Of a stretch of 64,000 bases of DNA, positions 55,917-64,000 are shown piece after piece. Each line of letters begins with the position of its first letter. Positions within the stretch are counted from its first letter, which is position 1. Both the position numbers and the translations under genes were made by a program. A model generated the notes under the pieces. The model was not told the DNA's origin. It saw nothing but the letters and a program-made list of their open reading frames with translations, and did not search any database. The stretch spans positions 1-64,000 of the forward strand of contig NZ_PDUD01000030.1 in NCBI RefSeq assembly GCF_002646595.1, in the 5' to 3' direction. This DNA is from Flavilitoribacter nigricans DSM 23189 = NBRC 102662 (GTDB lineage: Bacteria; Bacteroidota; Bacteroidia; Chitinophagales; Saprospiraceae).

Positions 55917-58472
55917 CTATAGTCGGGGGTCTACCGGCTCACTTTCCAGGGCAAGAACGCCAAAAACGCACTCATGCACCTTTCTCAGCGCATCTTTCCG
56001 CACAAATCGCTCCATTGCTTCAACCCCCAGCGCAAACTCCCGGATGGCCAAACCGCGTTTGCGGGACAGTCCCCGCTTCTTCAGTTTCTTCAACTGTTCC
56101 GGCAAGGTATAATCCGGACCGTAAATGATACGCAAGTATTCCCGGCCCCGGCACTTCAGCGCTGGCTGGATCGGACGGCCTTTGTGGTAAGCCACAAAAT
56201 CCATGGGTTTAACCACCATTCCTTCCCCTCCGTTGCCGGTGAGCTGCAACCACCAGTCCGTTGCCGCCTGCACCGCTTCCGGTTCGTTCAGATTCACCAC
56301 GCGGTAATTCGTGGCGTGCAAAACGGGATCTTTAGCGGACCACCGGGCGATCTGCTCCATATGCCAGCGGTGGGGCCGGTCCGTATGTACTTTGCCCTCC
56401 GTGGCCAGCAAATGAAAGGGCGCCAGCCGGTATTGATCCAGGGTATCTACTTCCCAACAGTACTGCCGGTAACTCTGGCGGAATTTGGCCAGTCTTTCCT
56501 GAGCACCGGTCGCCTTATCCAGCAGGCTGCCCGTATCGATCCCCCGGGCCTGCGCCCGGGCCAGGGCGTTCCGGCTATCCGCCAGGGCCAGTTCTCCGGA
56601 AGCGCCGACCGCGGCGTACTGATCTTTGAGCAATACCTGCGCTTTGGCCGACCAGGGCATCAATTCCGCGTCCAACAGTACCCAGTCGGTAGCAAATTCT
56701 TCCCAGAATCCCGTCTGATCCAGTGACTGCCGAAGCCGGGCCAGCAGCGCCTGCTCCGTCTCCTTTTCGGAAAAGAACGGCCGGCCGGTACGGGTATAGA
56801 TGGTACCAAAGCCCTCACCGGTGATGCCGAATCTTCGCTCGATCACGGATTCGTCACGGCCCAGTACCACGACGGCCCGCGAGCCCATGTGTTTTTCCTG
56901 GCAAATGACTTCATCGATCCCCTGCCGCTGGAAATAGGCAAAGGTTTCCGCCGGGTGTTCCAGAAAATCTTTCCGGGAAGCGGTCTCTACCGGAGACATC
57001 GTGGGCGGCAGATAGATCAGCCAGTTGGGGTTGACCGCGAAGCGGCTCATTACCTCCAGGGCCGCAATGGCATTCTCTTCCCGGATGGAGATCAGTTTAT
57101 TCAAACGGGTCTGAATGGCCCGGCGACCGATCACATCTTCAATATTGGGCAGATCGTCGGCGGCATCCACGGCCATTTGCTCTACTTTGATAGGCCGTTT
57201 GGTTTCGGCATAGACCTCACTGGCAGGTACGCTGACCAGTTCCCGTTCCGGATACTGCAAAGCCGTTAAATGCCCTCCGAAAACACAGCCGGTATCGATA
57301 TCGATCGTATTGTTGAACCAGTCCGCTGCGGGTACGGGCGTATGACCGTAGACCACAGTGGCACTGCCCCGGTAGTCCTTGGCCCAGTTGTAGCGCTCCG
57401 GCAAACCGAATTCGTCTACTTCACCCGTCGTCTCCCCGTACAGGCAAAATGAGCGAACGGCTCCGGAGGTACGGCCCTGCATATCGGCACCAAGGCCGGC
57501 GTGCGCCACCACCAGGCGGCCACCGTCCAGCACATAATGACTGATCAGCCCCTTCAGGAACACCGGAAGCGCTTCCAGAAATTCGGGGCTTTCCTGCTCC
57601 AGTTGCGCCAGCGTTGCTCCCAGGCCGTGTTTGATCTGTACGTTCCGTCCCTGTAGTTTACGCAGAAGTTTGTCATCGTGGTTGCCGCATACGACGAGCG
57701 CATTCCCGGCCTCCTGCATGGACATCACCAGCCGGAGTACTTCGTTGGAGGCCGGTCCGCGGTCTACCAGGTCGCCCACGAAAATGGCCTTGCGATTAGC
57801 CGGCGGTTTTACCGTATAGCCGAAGTTCTTTTGGCGATCCCGGTGTTTGGTGATGCGGTAGCCCAATGTCCGAAGCAGCTCCTGCAATTCGGCAAAACAG
57901 CCGTGTACATCCCCGATGATATCGAAGGGGCCCTGTAATTCGGTTTTGTCCGACCAAACTTTTCGCCGTTCCACGCTTACCGCATCGATCTCCGCCAGGC
58001 TCCTCAGCTCATAAAAGCGACGAAAGCCCTCTTTCTTCAGTGTACGAAAAGAGGATTTCAGCAGGCGACGGTGTTGCCGGATGACGTGTTTTCCCAATTG
58101 CCGGTTGGGCCGTTGGGCATTTCTTTCCAGTAGGACATTTTCCGGCAGGTTCAGGGCGATGCCAATGGTGAATACGTGGTATTGTCGCGCCAGAGCGATC
58201 AGTTTTTTTCGGGATTCCGCCTGCACGTTGGTCGCATCCACCACCGTCAGCAGGCCTCGTTTCAGGCGTTTGGCTACGATATAGTGCAATAGATCAAACG
58301 TATCCGCATTTGCGTCCATGGCATTTTCGTCATCAGCGACAATACCCCGGCAGAAGTCCGAACTGATCACTTCTGTGCTTTTAAAATGCTTTTTCGCAAA
58401 GCTGGTCTTCCCGGAGGAAGTAGCCCCCATCAAAACGACCAGGCAAAGGTTTGGGATCTCAATTTTATTCAT
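55917..58472 (-). CDS. pnkp: bacterial polynucleotide kinase-phosphatase-ligase
   Basis: This 851-residue three-domain RNA end-healing and sealing enzyme has a kinase with P-loop GATSSGKT at 16-23, a central metallophosphatase with GDVHG (about 187-191), VGDLVDRG, CGNHD and AHAGLG, and a C-terminal adenylyltransferase with nucleophile motif EKHMGSR (Lys at about 527). Bacterial Pnkp removes 2',3'-cyclic phosphate, phosphorylates the 5' OH and, with Hen1, ligates cut RNAs such as tRNAs cleaved by ribotoxins. It lies 29 bases downstream of hen1. Confidence 0.95.
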   Translation of the reverse strand: MNKIEIPNLCLVVLMGATSSGKTSFAKKHFKSTEVISSDFCRGIVADDENAMDANADTFDLLHYIVAKRLKRGLLTVVDATNVQAESRKKLIALARQYHVFTIGIALNLPENVLLERNAQRPNRQLGKHVIRQHRRLLKSSFRTLKKEGFRRFYELRSLAEIDAVSVERRKVWSDKTELQGPFDIIGDVHGCFAELQELLRTLGYRITKHRDRQKNFGYTVKPPANRKAIFVGDLVDRGPASNEVLRLVMSMQEAGNALVVCGNHDDKLLRKLQGRNVQIKHGLGATLAQLEQESPEFLEALPVFLKGLISHYVLDGGRLVVAHAGLGADMQGRTSGAVRSFCLYGETTGEVDEFGLPERYNWAKDYRGSATVVYGHTPVPAADWFNNTIDIDTGCVFGGHLTALQYPERELVSVPASEVYAETKRPIKVEQMAVDAADDLPNIEDVIGRRAIQTRLNKLISIREENAIAALEVMSRFAVNPNWLIYLPPTMSPVETASRKDFLEHPAETFAYFQRQGIDEVICQEKHMGSRAVVVLGRDESVIERRFGITGEGFGTIYTRTGRPFFSEKETEQALLARLRQSLDQTGFWEEFATDWVLLDAELMPWSAKAQVLLKDQYAAVGASGELALADSRNALARAQARGIDTGSLLDKATGAQERLAKFRQSYRQYCWEVDTLDQYRLAPFHLLATEGKVHTDRPHRWHMEQIARWSAKDPVLHATNYRVVNLNEPEAVQAATDWWLQLTGNGGEGMVVKPMDFVAYHKGRPIQPALKCRGREYLRIIYGPDYTLPEQLKKLKKRGLSRKRGLAIREFALGVEAMERFVRKDALRKVHECVFGVLALESEPVDPRL

Positions 58473-58501
58473 GTTCTTTTTTCTTTAAAGTCTACAGGGA
58501 T

Positions 58502-59893
58502 CTAGCGTTGGAAAATAGCCATTTGGGAAGGACAACCGTACCGGGCATCTTCGGGACCGATGCCCGCCACGGTTACCCGATAGCTGTAGGTAGTCGCCAC
58601 CTTTTGCGTCCAGTCCGCAAATTCGGCTCGCGTCCACTCAAAACGGTGGTCACTGTGACGCAGGCTGCCGGGTTTCATATTTTCAAATAAGCGGTTGTAT
58701 TCAATATTCGGGGTCGTGATCACTACCATTCCCGGTTGAGCGTACAGAAACACGGACTGCTCGAAAGCCCGGAGGCGGTTCGGATCCAGGTGCTCGATCA
58801 CTTCGATCGCCACCGCGGCATCATAGCCCTGCAAACGGTCGTCCCGGTAGGTCAGTGCGCCGTGCAGTAACTCAATACGGGCTCTGGTCATCGGCGGCAT
58901 AACATCCCAGTGCAACCGTTTTTTCGCAATTTCCAGGTAGCGGTAACTCACGTCCACACCGGTGACTTTGGGAATAGCCGTTTGACTGAGCAGGAGCTTT
59001 AAGAACTTACCCCCTCCGCAGCCCAGGTCCAGAATACTGTTGAGGCCGGCATCCTGCAAAACGGCGAGTACGGCCTGGTGCCGGATCTGGTGCAGGCTCA
59101 TGTTTTGTTCGAGCCTGGCTTCCGGTTCCGTAGCGCCGAAGCTGTGGGGCGCGCTGTCCTCGTCCTGCAGCTTTTCCAAAGCCATTGTTGTCAGGCTTTT
59201 CTGGTGGCGCAGGTATCGCCGGGCGATCTGCGGTAGTTCGGGATGCGTTTCCAGCCAGGAGCCGGCTTTATCCAGCAATTTGTTTACCTCAGGACTTCCC
59301 ACGAAATAATGTTTGTTGTTATCCAGAGCCGGGATCAGCACGTAGAGTTGCATCAGGAGTTCCTGAAGGCTGATGTGATGCCGCAACTGTAGCCGGAAGT
59401 AAGGACTATCTCCCCAATTGGGAAACTCCGGGTCGAGCAACTGCGTACTCAGCGCCAGCTCGTAACCCAGCGGCTCGAAGAACCGGCGGATCAGCGTCTC
59501 CCCGCCCCGGCTGGACAAGGCACTGATCGTCACCTCCAGCGGGAGCGGTTGCTCAACGAGTTCGGGACGTTCTTTGCAATTGCCGTTCAGGGCACTGCCG
59601 AATACTTTGGAAATAGCCGTCGTCATAAAGGACGAAGCGGTATAGGGCCGATCGTTTACGTAGTGTCCGAGTTGGAAGGAATCTGCGTAGGTTTTGGTCA
59701 TATTCCGGCTCAGGGCGATAGCGTCGATCTCCAGCAATAAGACCACACTGCATCGTTCGGCAGTTGCCTCCGGGTAGAAAATATGGGCTTTGCCAAAAGA
59801 CAGGTCTCGGGACTGCAGGCGATCCGGGTGTTTGCCCAGTAAAAAGCCTAGATCTGTTGCCGGTTGGTGAGTTGTTGAAATTTCTAAAAACAT
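58502..59893 (-). CDS. hen1: Hen1 3'-terminal RNA ribose 2'-O-methyltransferase
   Basis: The 463 residues have an N-terminal Hen1-N domain (about 1-240, which in other bacteria activates Pnkp ligation) and a C-terminal SAM-dependent methyltransferase with DLGCGGG at 289-295, the metal-binding EVIEHL at 364-369 and HSDHRFEW at 413-420. It methylates the 2' OH at the 3' end of the repaired break, protecting RNA from repeated cutting. It forms one transcription unit with pnkp. A palindrome lies 114 bases upstream. Confidence 0.94.
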   Translation of the reverse strand: MFLEISTTHQPATDLGFLLGKHPDRLQSRDLSFGKAHIFYPEATAERCSVVLLLEIDAIALSRNMTKTYADSFQLGHYVNDRPYTASSFMTTAISKVFGSALNGNCKERPELVEQPLPLEVTISALSSRGGETLIRRFFEPLGYELALSTQLLDPEFPNWGDSPYFRLQLRHHISLQELLMQLYVLIPALDNNKHYFVGSPEVNKLLDKAGSWLETHPELPQIARRYLRHQKSLTTMALEKLQDEDSAPHSFGATEPEARLEQNMSLHQIRHQAVLAVLQDAGLNSILDLGCGGGKFLKLLLSQTAIPKVTGVDVSYRYLEIAKKRLHWDVMPPMTRARIELLHGALTYRDDRLQGYDAAVAIEVIEHLDPNRLRAFEQSVFLYAQPGMVVITTPNIEYNRLFENMKPGSLRHSDHRFEWTRAEFADWTQKVATTYSYRVTVAGIGPEDARYGCPSQMAIFQR

Positions 59894-60006
59894 GTTACAT
59901 CCACTTTGTTCAAGACCGGAGATCCGGTGAAGGTTTCAATTCCGCTGCGTCGTCAATAGTTCCGAAACGGCGAAATAAGGAAGATGCAACAAAGATGGAG
60001 GACAAC

Positions 60007-60025
60007 TACGCAACTATTTTGCGTA
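60007..60025. promoter_or_regulatory. palindrome TACGCAA-N5-TTGCGTA upstream of hen1-pnkp
   Basis: This is an inverted repeat with perfect 7-base arms. The half-site resembles that of the HigBA operator (TACGCA...TGCGTA) but the spacing is four bases longer, so a common regulator is uncertain. No U-tract is present, so a terminator is unlikely. It may control the RNA repair operon. Confidence 0.4.
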
Positions 60026-60075
60026 ATTGTGCATAGAGTACTAAAGTTTACTTTTTCGAGCTGACGAAAGCCGGA

Positions 60076-60828
60076 TCAATCTCTGCCGCCCCAATGCCGC
60101 GGCAGCACGCCGGGATAATAATCCGGCATTTTAGAAGGGGGCGAAAAGGACATTTTCTCGAAACATACTTCGTGGATATTATTGTAGCGCCCGGTACCGG
60201 CGGAAACACCCCAGTATACGGTTTCATTCCCCCCGAAGACGCTGCCGATCAGATCGAAGCGGGCCCGCATGACTCTTTTGCGGTCAATTTCGATGGTGAT
60301 CGTTTGGGAGCCCGGATCCCAGCGAACGGCAAAGCGATGCCGCTGGCAGTCTTCCAGATTCGGGATGATGGTAGGTTTGATCTCACTCCTGTAGTGCCCG
60401 ACATGTCCGTTGAACAAAAGCGCCAGATGGTCATCGACCGGATCCATCAGGTGATCGTTTTCCCAGGTATCGATCTCTATTCCAAACGATGGGCGCAGCC
60501 CGCCGAAACCGATACCTTCCCCCGCTCCGCCGACCCGGTTGGGACGCGAAGTAAAGATAAACACCATCCCGTCGGCTCCTTCGTCGTCCTTACAGCCCAT
60601 CATGATCTTCAACTCGATATCGAACGGATTGGAAAGACTCACCGGATATTTGTACCAGATAGATCCCGAAGAGTAATTGTATTCATCGGTTAGCCGGTAG
60701 CATTCGTCGCCGACCACATAAGTATCCCCACTCATGGTAAAATCATCCAGGATCAGATCTTGTGCCGGTAAAGCGAACCAGCTGACAACCAGCATCACAG
60801 TAAAGAAAGGGTAGATCAGTCGAGTCAT
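60076..60828 (-). CDS. secreted L-type lectin-like domain protein
   Basis: This 250-residue protein has a signal peptide (MTRLIYPFFTVMLVVSWFAL). The mature part resembles the legume/L-type lectin fold: GADGMVFIFTSRPN, GFGGLRPSFGIEIDTWEND with DPVDDHLALLFNG, and TITIEIDRKRVMRARF. Asp residues in EIDTWEN and in DDHLAL are where metal and sugar ligands sit in the family. No dockerin or C-terminal sorting domain is present. The function is probably glycan binding; the target is unknown. Confidence 0.78.
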   Translation of the reverse strand: MTRLIYPFFTVMLVVSWFALPAQDLILDDFTMSGDTYVVGDECYRLTDEYNYSSGSIWYKYPVSLSNPFDIELKIMMGCKDDEGADGMVFIFTSRPNRVGGAGEGIGFGGLRPSFGIEIDTWENDHLMDPVDDHLALLFNGHVGHYRSEIKPTIIPNLEDCQRHRFAVRWDPGSQTITIEIDRKRVMRARFDLIGSVFGGNETVYWGVSAGTGRYNNIHEVCFEKMSFSPPSKMPDYYPGVLPRHWGGRD

Positions 60829-61255
60829 AGTCAGTACTGTTTTATGAATTAGGAGCTCTACTTTTCAGAATGGATATCCCAGGGCCTTTACGGCGAATGT
60901 ACAGCCAGTGGCCGCCTGATCCACTCCGGGAGGATACTTCAATTGGTGATGTTGGCACTTATCCAAATTTAACACAATATTCTGAAAAGTGTTGAGAAAA
61001 TTAGCGGGCTTAACGCAATTGATTATTAGTGACTTGCGTCCGTGGGAGCTAAGCTATTCCGGGACGGAGTTGAGCGTTATTTTTGACTGCCTGACAAATG
61101 AGCACCCATACGGCAATCCGTAAACACATTGTTGTAATTCATCTTTATCTTAAGCTCGCGGGCAATTTACCGGCATCGCCCCTTCGCTAAGCGGAATGAT
61201 CAGCTTGCCTTATTCAATATTTATTGCACCGAAAGGGCTTCCGGGCACAGGTGAC
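60829..61255. other. intergenic region between lectin and M28 genes
   Basis: This 427-base region has no supported gene. It contains a separated inverted repeat, ACTTTTCAGAAT (60860-60871) and ATTCTGAAAAGT (60979-60990), and an exact minus-strand -7 match TAAATTTG (60964-60971) that could drive the lectin gene with a leader of about 130 bases. A further pair TAACGCAAT/ACTTGCGT is at 61011-61039. Confidence 0.45.
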
Positions 61256-62236
61256 CTACAATTTACCGTTCGATTCGTTGTACACGACCGCCAACACCAC
61301 CTGACCGGCAGCCTGCAGACTGGTCGGATCAATAACGTCCAGATTGTCCTGATGAGTGTGGTGATAAAAGCCGAACATATTCTCTACCGGATGATTGATA
61401 ATATCCACCATGGGAATACCGGCTTCCCGAATGATGAAGTAGTGATCGTCAACCACGGACCCCGTATTGACGTCCACAAAATATTGTTGTTTGTTCATCC
61501 TCGCGGCCAGTTCCCAGATCTTATCCACAACGGGACCGGCCGAAGCGCGCGAATTTCCCTCCTTGGTAAAGCGTGCATTCCGGGCACCGACCATATCCAG
61601 CAAAATACCGTATTTCACCTGATAGTCGGACTCGTGCAAATTATTGGCCCAGTACTGCGATCCCAGGCCCCAGCTTTCCGTCTGTCCTCCGGTATCTGCG
61701 CCGTAATCTTCCGCATCGAAAAAAACCAGGTCGACCCCCATGGGAATGGGATTGGTCTGGAGTTGCCGGGCAATCTCCAGCAACACGGCCACCCCACTCG
61801 CTCCATCATCCGCCCCCAGGATGGGTTGATCCTGATCTACGGTATCCTTATCGGCAATGTGCCGGGTATCATAATGCGCACAGAGGAGTATCCGCTCGGC
61901 GATCTCCGGTTTGTAGCGGGCAATGATATTGGTGCCGTTGAGTGTTTCTCCGTTGTAGGCCTGTGCGGTGAAATCCTGCCGGATCACTTCGTCCGCGTAG
62001 GTATTGGCCTGCTCCAGCAGCCAGTCGCGGATCTGCGCGTGACCGGCAGAGTTGGTATAACGCGGTCCGAATTCGAGCTGTTTTTTTACCAGTTCGTAGG
62101 CCGCATCGGCATCAAATACCGGTACCTTGACCTGGATCTGTTCCTGTGGGATCTTTTGGCTCTCCGGTTTGCAGGCGGTATGAAAGCACAATAGACAGAA
62201 AAGAGCGGCACCGAGGAAGAGCTTTGAAATGGACAT
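61256..62236 (-). CDS. M28-family peptidase / glutaminyl cyclase-like lipoprotein
   Basis: The 326 residues start with a lipoprotein signal (FLGAALFCLLCFHTAC; Cys at about 22). Zinc ligand motifs of the M28 fold are present: LLCAHYDTRH (His), GADDGASGVAVLLE (Asp), FFDAEDYG (Glu), LLDMVG (Asp) and a late HHTHQDNLD (His). The sequence is close to the glutaminyl-peptide cyclotransferase-like branch, so it may form N-terminal pyroglutamate on exported proteins or act as an aminopeptidase. It is probably anchored in the periplasm. Confidence 0.88.
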   Translation of the reverse strand: MSISKLFLGAALFCLLCFHTACKPESQKIPQEQIQVKVPVFDADAAYELVKKQLEFGPRYTNSAGHAQIRDWLLEQANTYADEVIRQDFTAQAYNGETLNGTNIIARYKPEIAERILLCAHYDTRHIADKDTVDQDQPILGADDGASGVAVLLEIARQLQTNPIPMGVDLVFFDAEDYGADTGGQTESWGLGSQYWANNLHESDYQVKYGILLDMVGARNARFTKEGNSRASAGPVVDKIWELAARMNKQQYFVDVNTGSVVDDHYFIIREAGIPMVDIINHPVENMFGFYHHTHQDNLDVIDPTSLQAAGQVVLAVVYNESNGKL

Positions 62237-62655
62237 ATCCGTAAATTATTATCTGATTAAAGTCGATGGCAGAGCGGGCACAAAACCGGAAGGCAAGCTG
62301 AAACAACCGCCTGTATCCGAAATGCGAAACATCCCGGCTCCTTGGTTTTGCCCAAATTTGGGGTTCAAAATTATCAACTTTTCTCACTAATCGCTCCCAG
62401 CTCTCGGATTTTAGGAAACTTTTAAATAAAGAACTGGTTTAAACTTATTCATCTGGACTGTGGCCTAAAGTCTTGAACCTCCTGGACTTCAGCTTTTTCT
62501 CGTTCCGTACTTTCCCAGTACGAAACTCAAAAAGCGCTTCGCCAGTAAATCCAATACTTTGGCCTCATCGGCAGACAATAAGTTTAAACCAGTTCAAAAC
62601 CTAAATTTCTATCTTTATTCGATATTAAGAAAAAACTCAAAATTCATTCACTAGT
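62237..62655. other. divergent intergenic region, M28 / VPS10 genes
   Basis: This 419-base, AT-richer region has no gene. Its main content is the 165-bp inverted-repeat element at 62431-62595 (separate entry). An imperfect plus-strand -7 box, TATCTTTA at 62610-62617, lies 38 bases upstream of the VPS10-type gene. Confidence 0.5.
62431..62595. repeat. 165-bp element with perfect 19-bp terminal inverted repeats
   Basis: GAACTGGTTTAAACTTATT (62431-62449) is the exact reverse complement of 62577-62595. Inner parts also pair: GGCCTAAAGTCTTG with CAATACTTTGGCC, CCTGG with CCAG, GCTTTTT with AAAAAGC, and a central CGTACT/AGTACG hairpin. The whole unit can fold into one long imperfect stem. It has the look of a MITE-like or palindromic element. 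No clear target duplication is seen (flanks are A-rich on both sides). Confidence 0.75.
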
Positions 62656-64000
62656 ATGCGAAACTCACTACTACTCCTCGCAGCCATTTTGCTGAGTATC
62701 AGCCTGCCGGGGCAATCGACGGTTGACCTCGAGCATTTTAAGGACATCAAGATGCGCAATATAGGTCCTGCGGGCATGAGCGGCCGGGTCACATCCATTG
62801 ATGTGGACCTGAGCGACCCGGAAATAATTTACGCCGGTACGGCTTCCGGCGGCGTCTGGAAATCTACCGACGGGGGCATCCAGTGGGCGCCGATCTTCGA
62901 CGATCAGCCGACGCTTTCGATCGGGGCCGTTGCCGTTAACCAGAAAAGCCCGAGTGTGATCTGGGTCGGCACCGGCGAAGGTAACCCACGGAATTCTCAC
63001 AATAGCGGTGGGGGCATTTACAAAAGTCTCGACGGTGGAAAGACCTGGAAGCTGATGGGATTGGAAAATACCAAAACTATTCACCGCATCATCATCCACC
63101 GGGACAATCCGGATATCGTCTATGCCGGTGCTATGGGTTCGATCTGGGGGCCGAACGAAGAGCGCGGACTGTACCGGACGACCGACGGAGGAAAAAGCTG
63201 GGAAAAGGTCCTGTATGCCAACGAAGAGACCGGCGTAGCTGATATGGTCGTTGATCCGACCAATCCGGATAAACTCATTGTTGCGATGTGGGAATACGGT
63301 CGCAAACCCTGGACTTTCAATTCCGGAGGTCCCGGTTCCGGCCTCCACATCACTTACGACGGTGGAGACAGCTGGAAAAAAGTCAGTGCCGATGACGGTC
63401 TGCCGAAAGGCGAACTGGGCCGGATCGGATTGGCCATTGCTCCCTCCAAACCCAACATCGTTTACGCTCTGGTCGAAGCCAAAGAGAACGGCCTCTACAA
63501 AACCACCGACGGTGGAAGTACCTGGTCACTCGTCAGTAAAGAAAATATCGGCAACCGGCCTTTTTACTACGCGGATATTTTTGTGGATTCCAAGAATGAG
63601 AACCGCATTTACAACCTCTATTCCTACGTATCCCGCAGTGAAGACGGCGGTAAGACCTTTAAGGTGTTACTGGATTACGGAGCGGCGGTCCACCCGGATC
63701 ACCATGCCTTCTGGATCCATCCGGACGATCCCGATTATATGATCGACGGCAACGACGGTGGATTGAACATCTCCCGCGACGGTGGCAACAGTTGGCGCTT
63801 TATCAATAACCTGCCCCTGGCGCAGTTGTACCACGTAAATGTGGATATGGATTATCCTTATAACGTTGGTGGTGGTATGCAGGATAACGGTTCCTGGGTA
63901 GGCCCCAGCAATGTGTGGCGTTCCGGCGGGATCACGAATTACGACTGGCAGGAAGTATTCTTTGGCGACGGCTTTGACGTCTTGTTCCAGCCCGACAATA
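62656..64000 (+). CDS. secreted VPS10/sortilin-type BNR-repeat protein (5' part)
   Basis: This gene is partial, running off the window. A signal peptide (MRNSLLLLAAILLSISLPGQ) is followed by repeated beta-propeller blades with the BNR/Asp-box motif S-x-D-G-G-x-x-W: KSTDGGIQWAP, KSLDGGKTWKL, RTTDGGKSWEK, KTTDGGSTWSL, SRDGGNSWRF. This is the N-terminal half of the roughly 1000-residue 'glycosyl hydrolase/VPS10' family that is abundant in Bacteroidota. The catalytic role is unproven. At least 448 codons are visible. Confidence 0.88.
   Translation, partial: MRNSLLLLAAILLSISLPGQSTVDLEHFKDIKMRNIGPAGMSGRVTSIDVDLSDPEIIYAGTASGGVWKSTDGGIQWAPIFDDQPTLSIGAVAVNQKSPSVIWVGTGEGNPRNSHNSGGGIYKSLDGGKTWKLMGLENTKTIHRIIIHRDNPDIVYAGAMGSIWGPNEERGLYRTTDGGKSWEKVLYANEETGVADMVVDPTNPDKLIVAMWEYGRKPWTFNSGGPGSGLHITYDGGDSWKKVSADDGLPKGELGRIGLAIAPSKPNIVYALVEAKENGLYKTTDGGSTWSLVSKENIGNRPFYYADIFVDSKNENRIYNLYSYVSRSEDGGKTFKVLLDYGAAVHPDHHAFWIHPDDPDYMIDGNDGGLNISRDGGNSWRFINNLPLAQLYHVNVDMDYPYNVGGGMQDNGSWVGPSNVWRSGGITNYDWQEVFFGDGFDVLFQPDN

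Noticed and set aside
61196-62194. 332-codon frame on the plus strand opposite the M28 peptidase gene
   Set aside because: The minus-strand gene has a signal peptide and all zinc motifs; the antisense product has none.

Overview
The window reads as a chromosomal segment of a moderately GC-rich member of the Bacteroidota. The evidence is lineage-typical families (DUF4249 lipoproteins beside an STN-type TonB receptor, a DUF6702 protein, a split ATP synthase operon without beta and epsilon), candidate promoters of the TTTG/TAnnTTTG type, and weak Shine-Dalgarno signals. The base composition and gene mix suggest a Saprospirales/Lewinellaceae-like organism; that is inference, because no rRNA gene is present. 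I see no tRNA, rRNA, CRISPR array, prophage or intact insertion sequence.

Layout. 0.2-6.0 kb, minus strand: ATP synthase operon atpB-E-F-H-A-G with unusually long intercistronic spacers and a strong terminator. 6.5-12.2 kb, plus: tripartite RND efflux operon. 12.3-14.0 kb, minus: prolyl-tRNA synthetase. 14.2-17.2 kb, plus: sugar-acid permease (GntP type) and galactarate-dehydratase-like enzyme. 17.3-20.9 kb, minus: tocopherol-cyclase-like protein, O-antigen polymerase/ligase-like protein and Wzz-like chain-length protein. 21.4-24.4 kb, plus: a 1011-residue membrane-anchored STAND/AAA NTPase with repeats on both sides. 24.7-31 kb: Tat-exported Gfo/Idh/MocA oxidoreductase, flippase, M42 peptidase, metallopeptidase with TPR-like tail, NAD kinase, with two clusters of a short degenerate repeat. 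31.8-33.2 kb: BamA-like outer membrane protein.

33.2-38.7 kb holds a MoxR ATPase, a DUF5691 protein and a VWA protein (a conserved cluster of unknown function), split by a GlsB-type membrane protein and a HigBA toxin-antitoxin pair with a clear operator. 38.7-45.6 kb, minus: a TonB-receptor operon with two DUF4249 lipoproteins and a plug-bearing macroglobulin-like protein. 45.8-47.7 kb: small envelope proteins. 47.7-55.1 kb: second flippase, then an RDD / SpoIIM / DUF4129 / DUF4350 / MoxR cluster from which the usual DUF58 gene is absent. 55.1-59.9 kb, minus: DUF5995 protein and the Pnkp-Hen1 RNA repair pair. 60-64 kb: L-type lectin-like secreted protein, M28 peptidase lipoprotein, a 165-bp inverted-repeat element, and the start of a large secreted VPS10/BNR-repeat protein cut by the window edge.

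Themes. Envelope and exopolysaccharide functions dominate (Wzx twice, Wzy, Wzz, TonB uptake, RND efflux, secreted hydrolases). Two different MoxR systems lie within 22 kb. The least familiar item is the STAND protein at 21.4 kb; the RNA repair pair and the interrupted MoxR-DUF5691-VWA locus are the other candidates for stress or defence biology. Functional assignments rest on sequence recognition by eye, without database searches.
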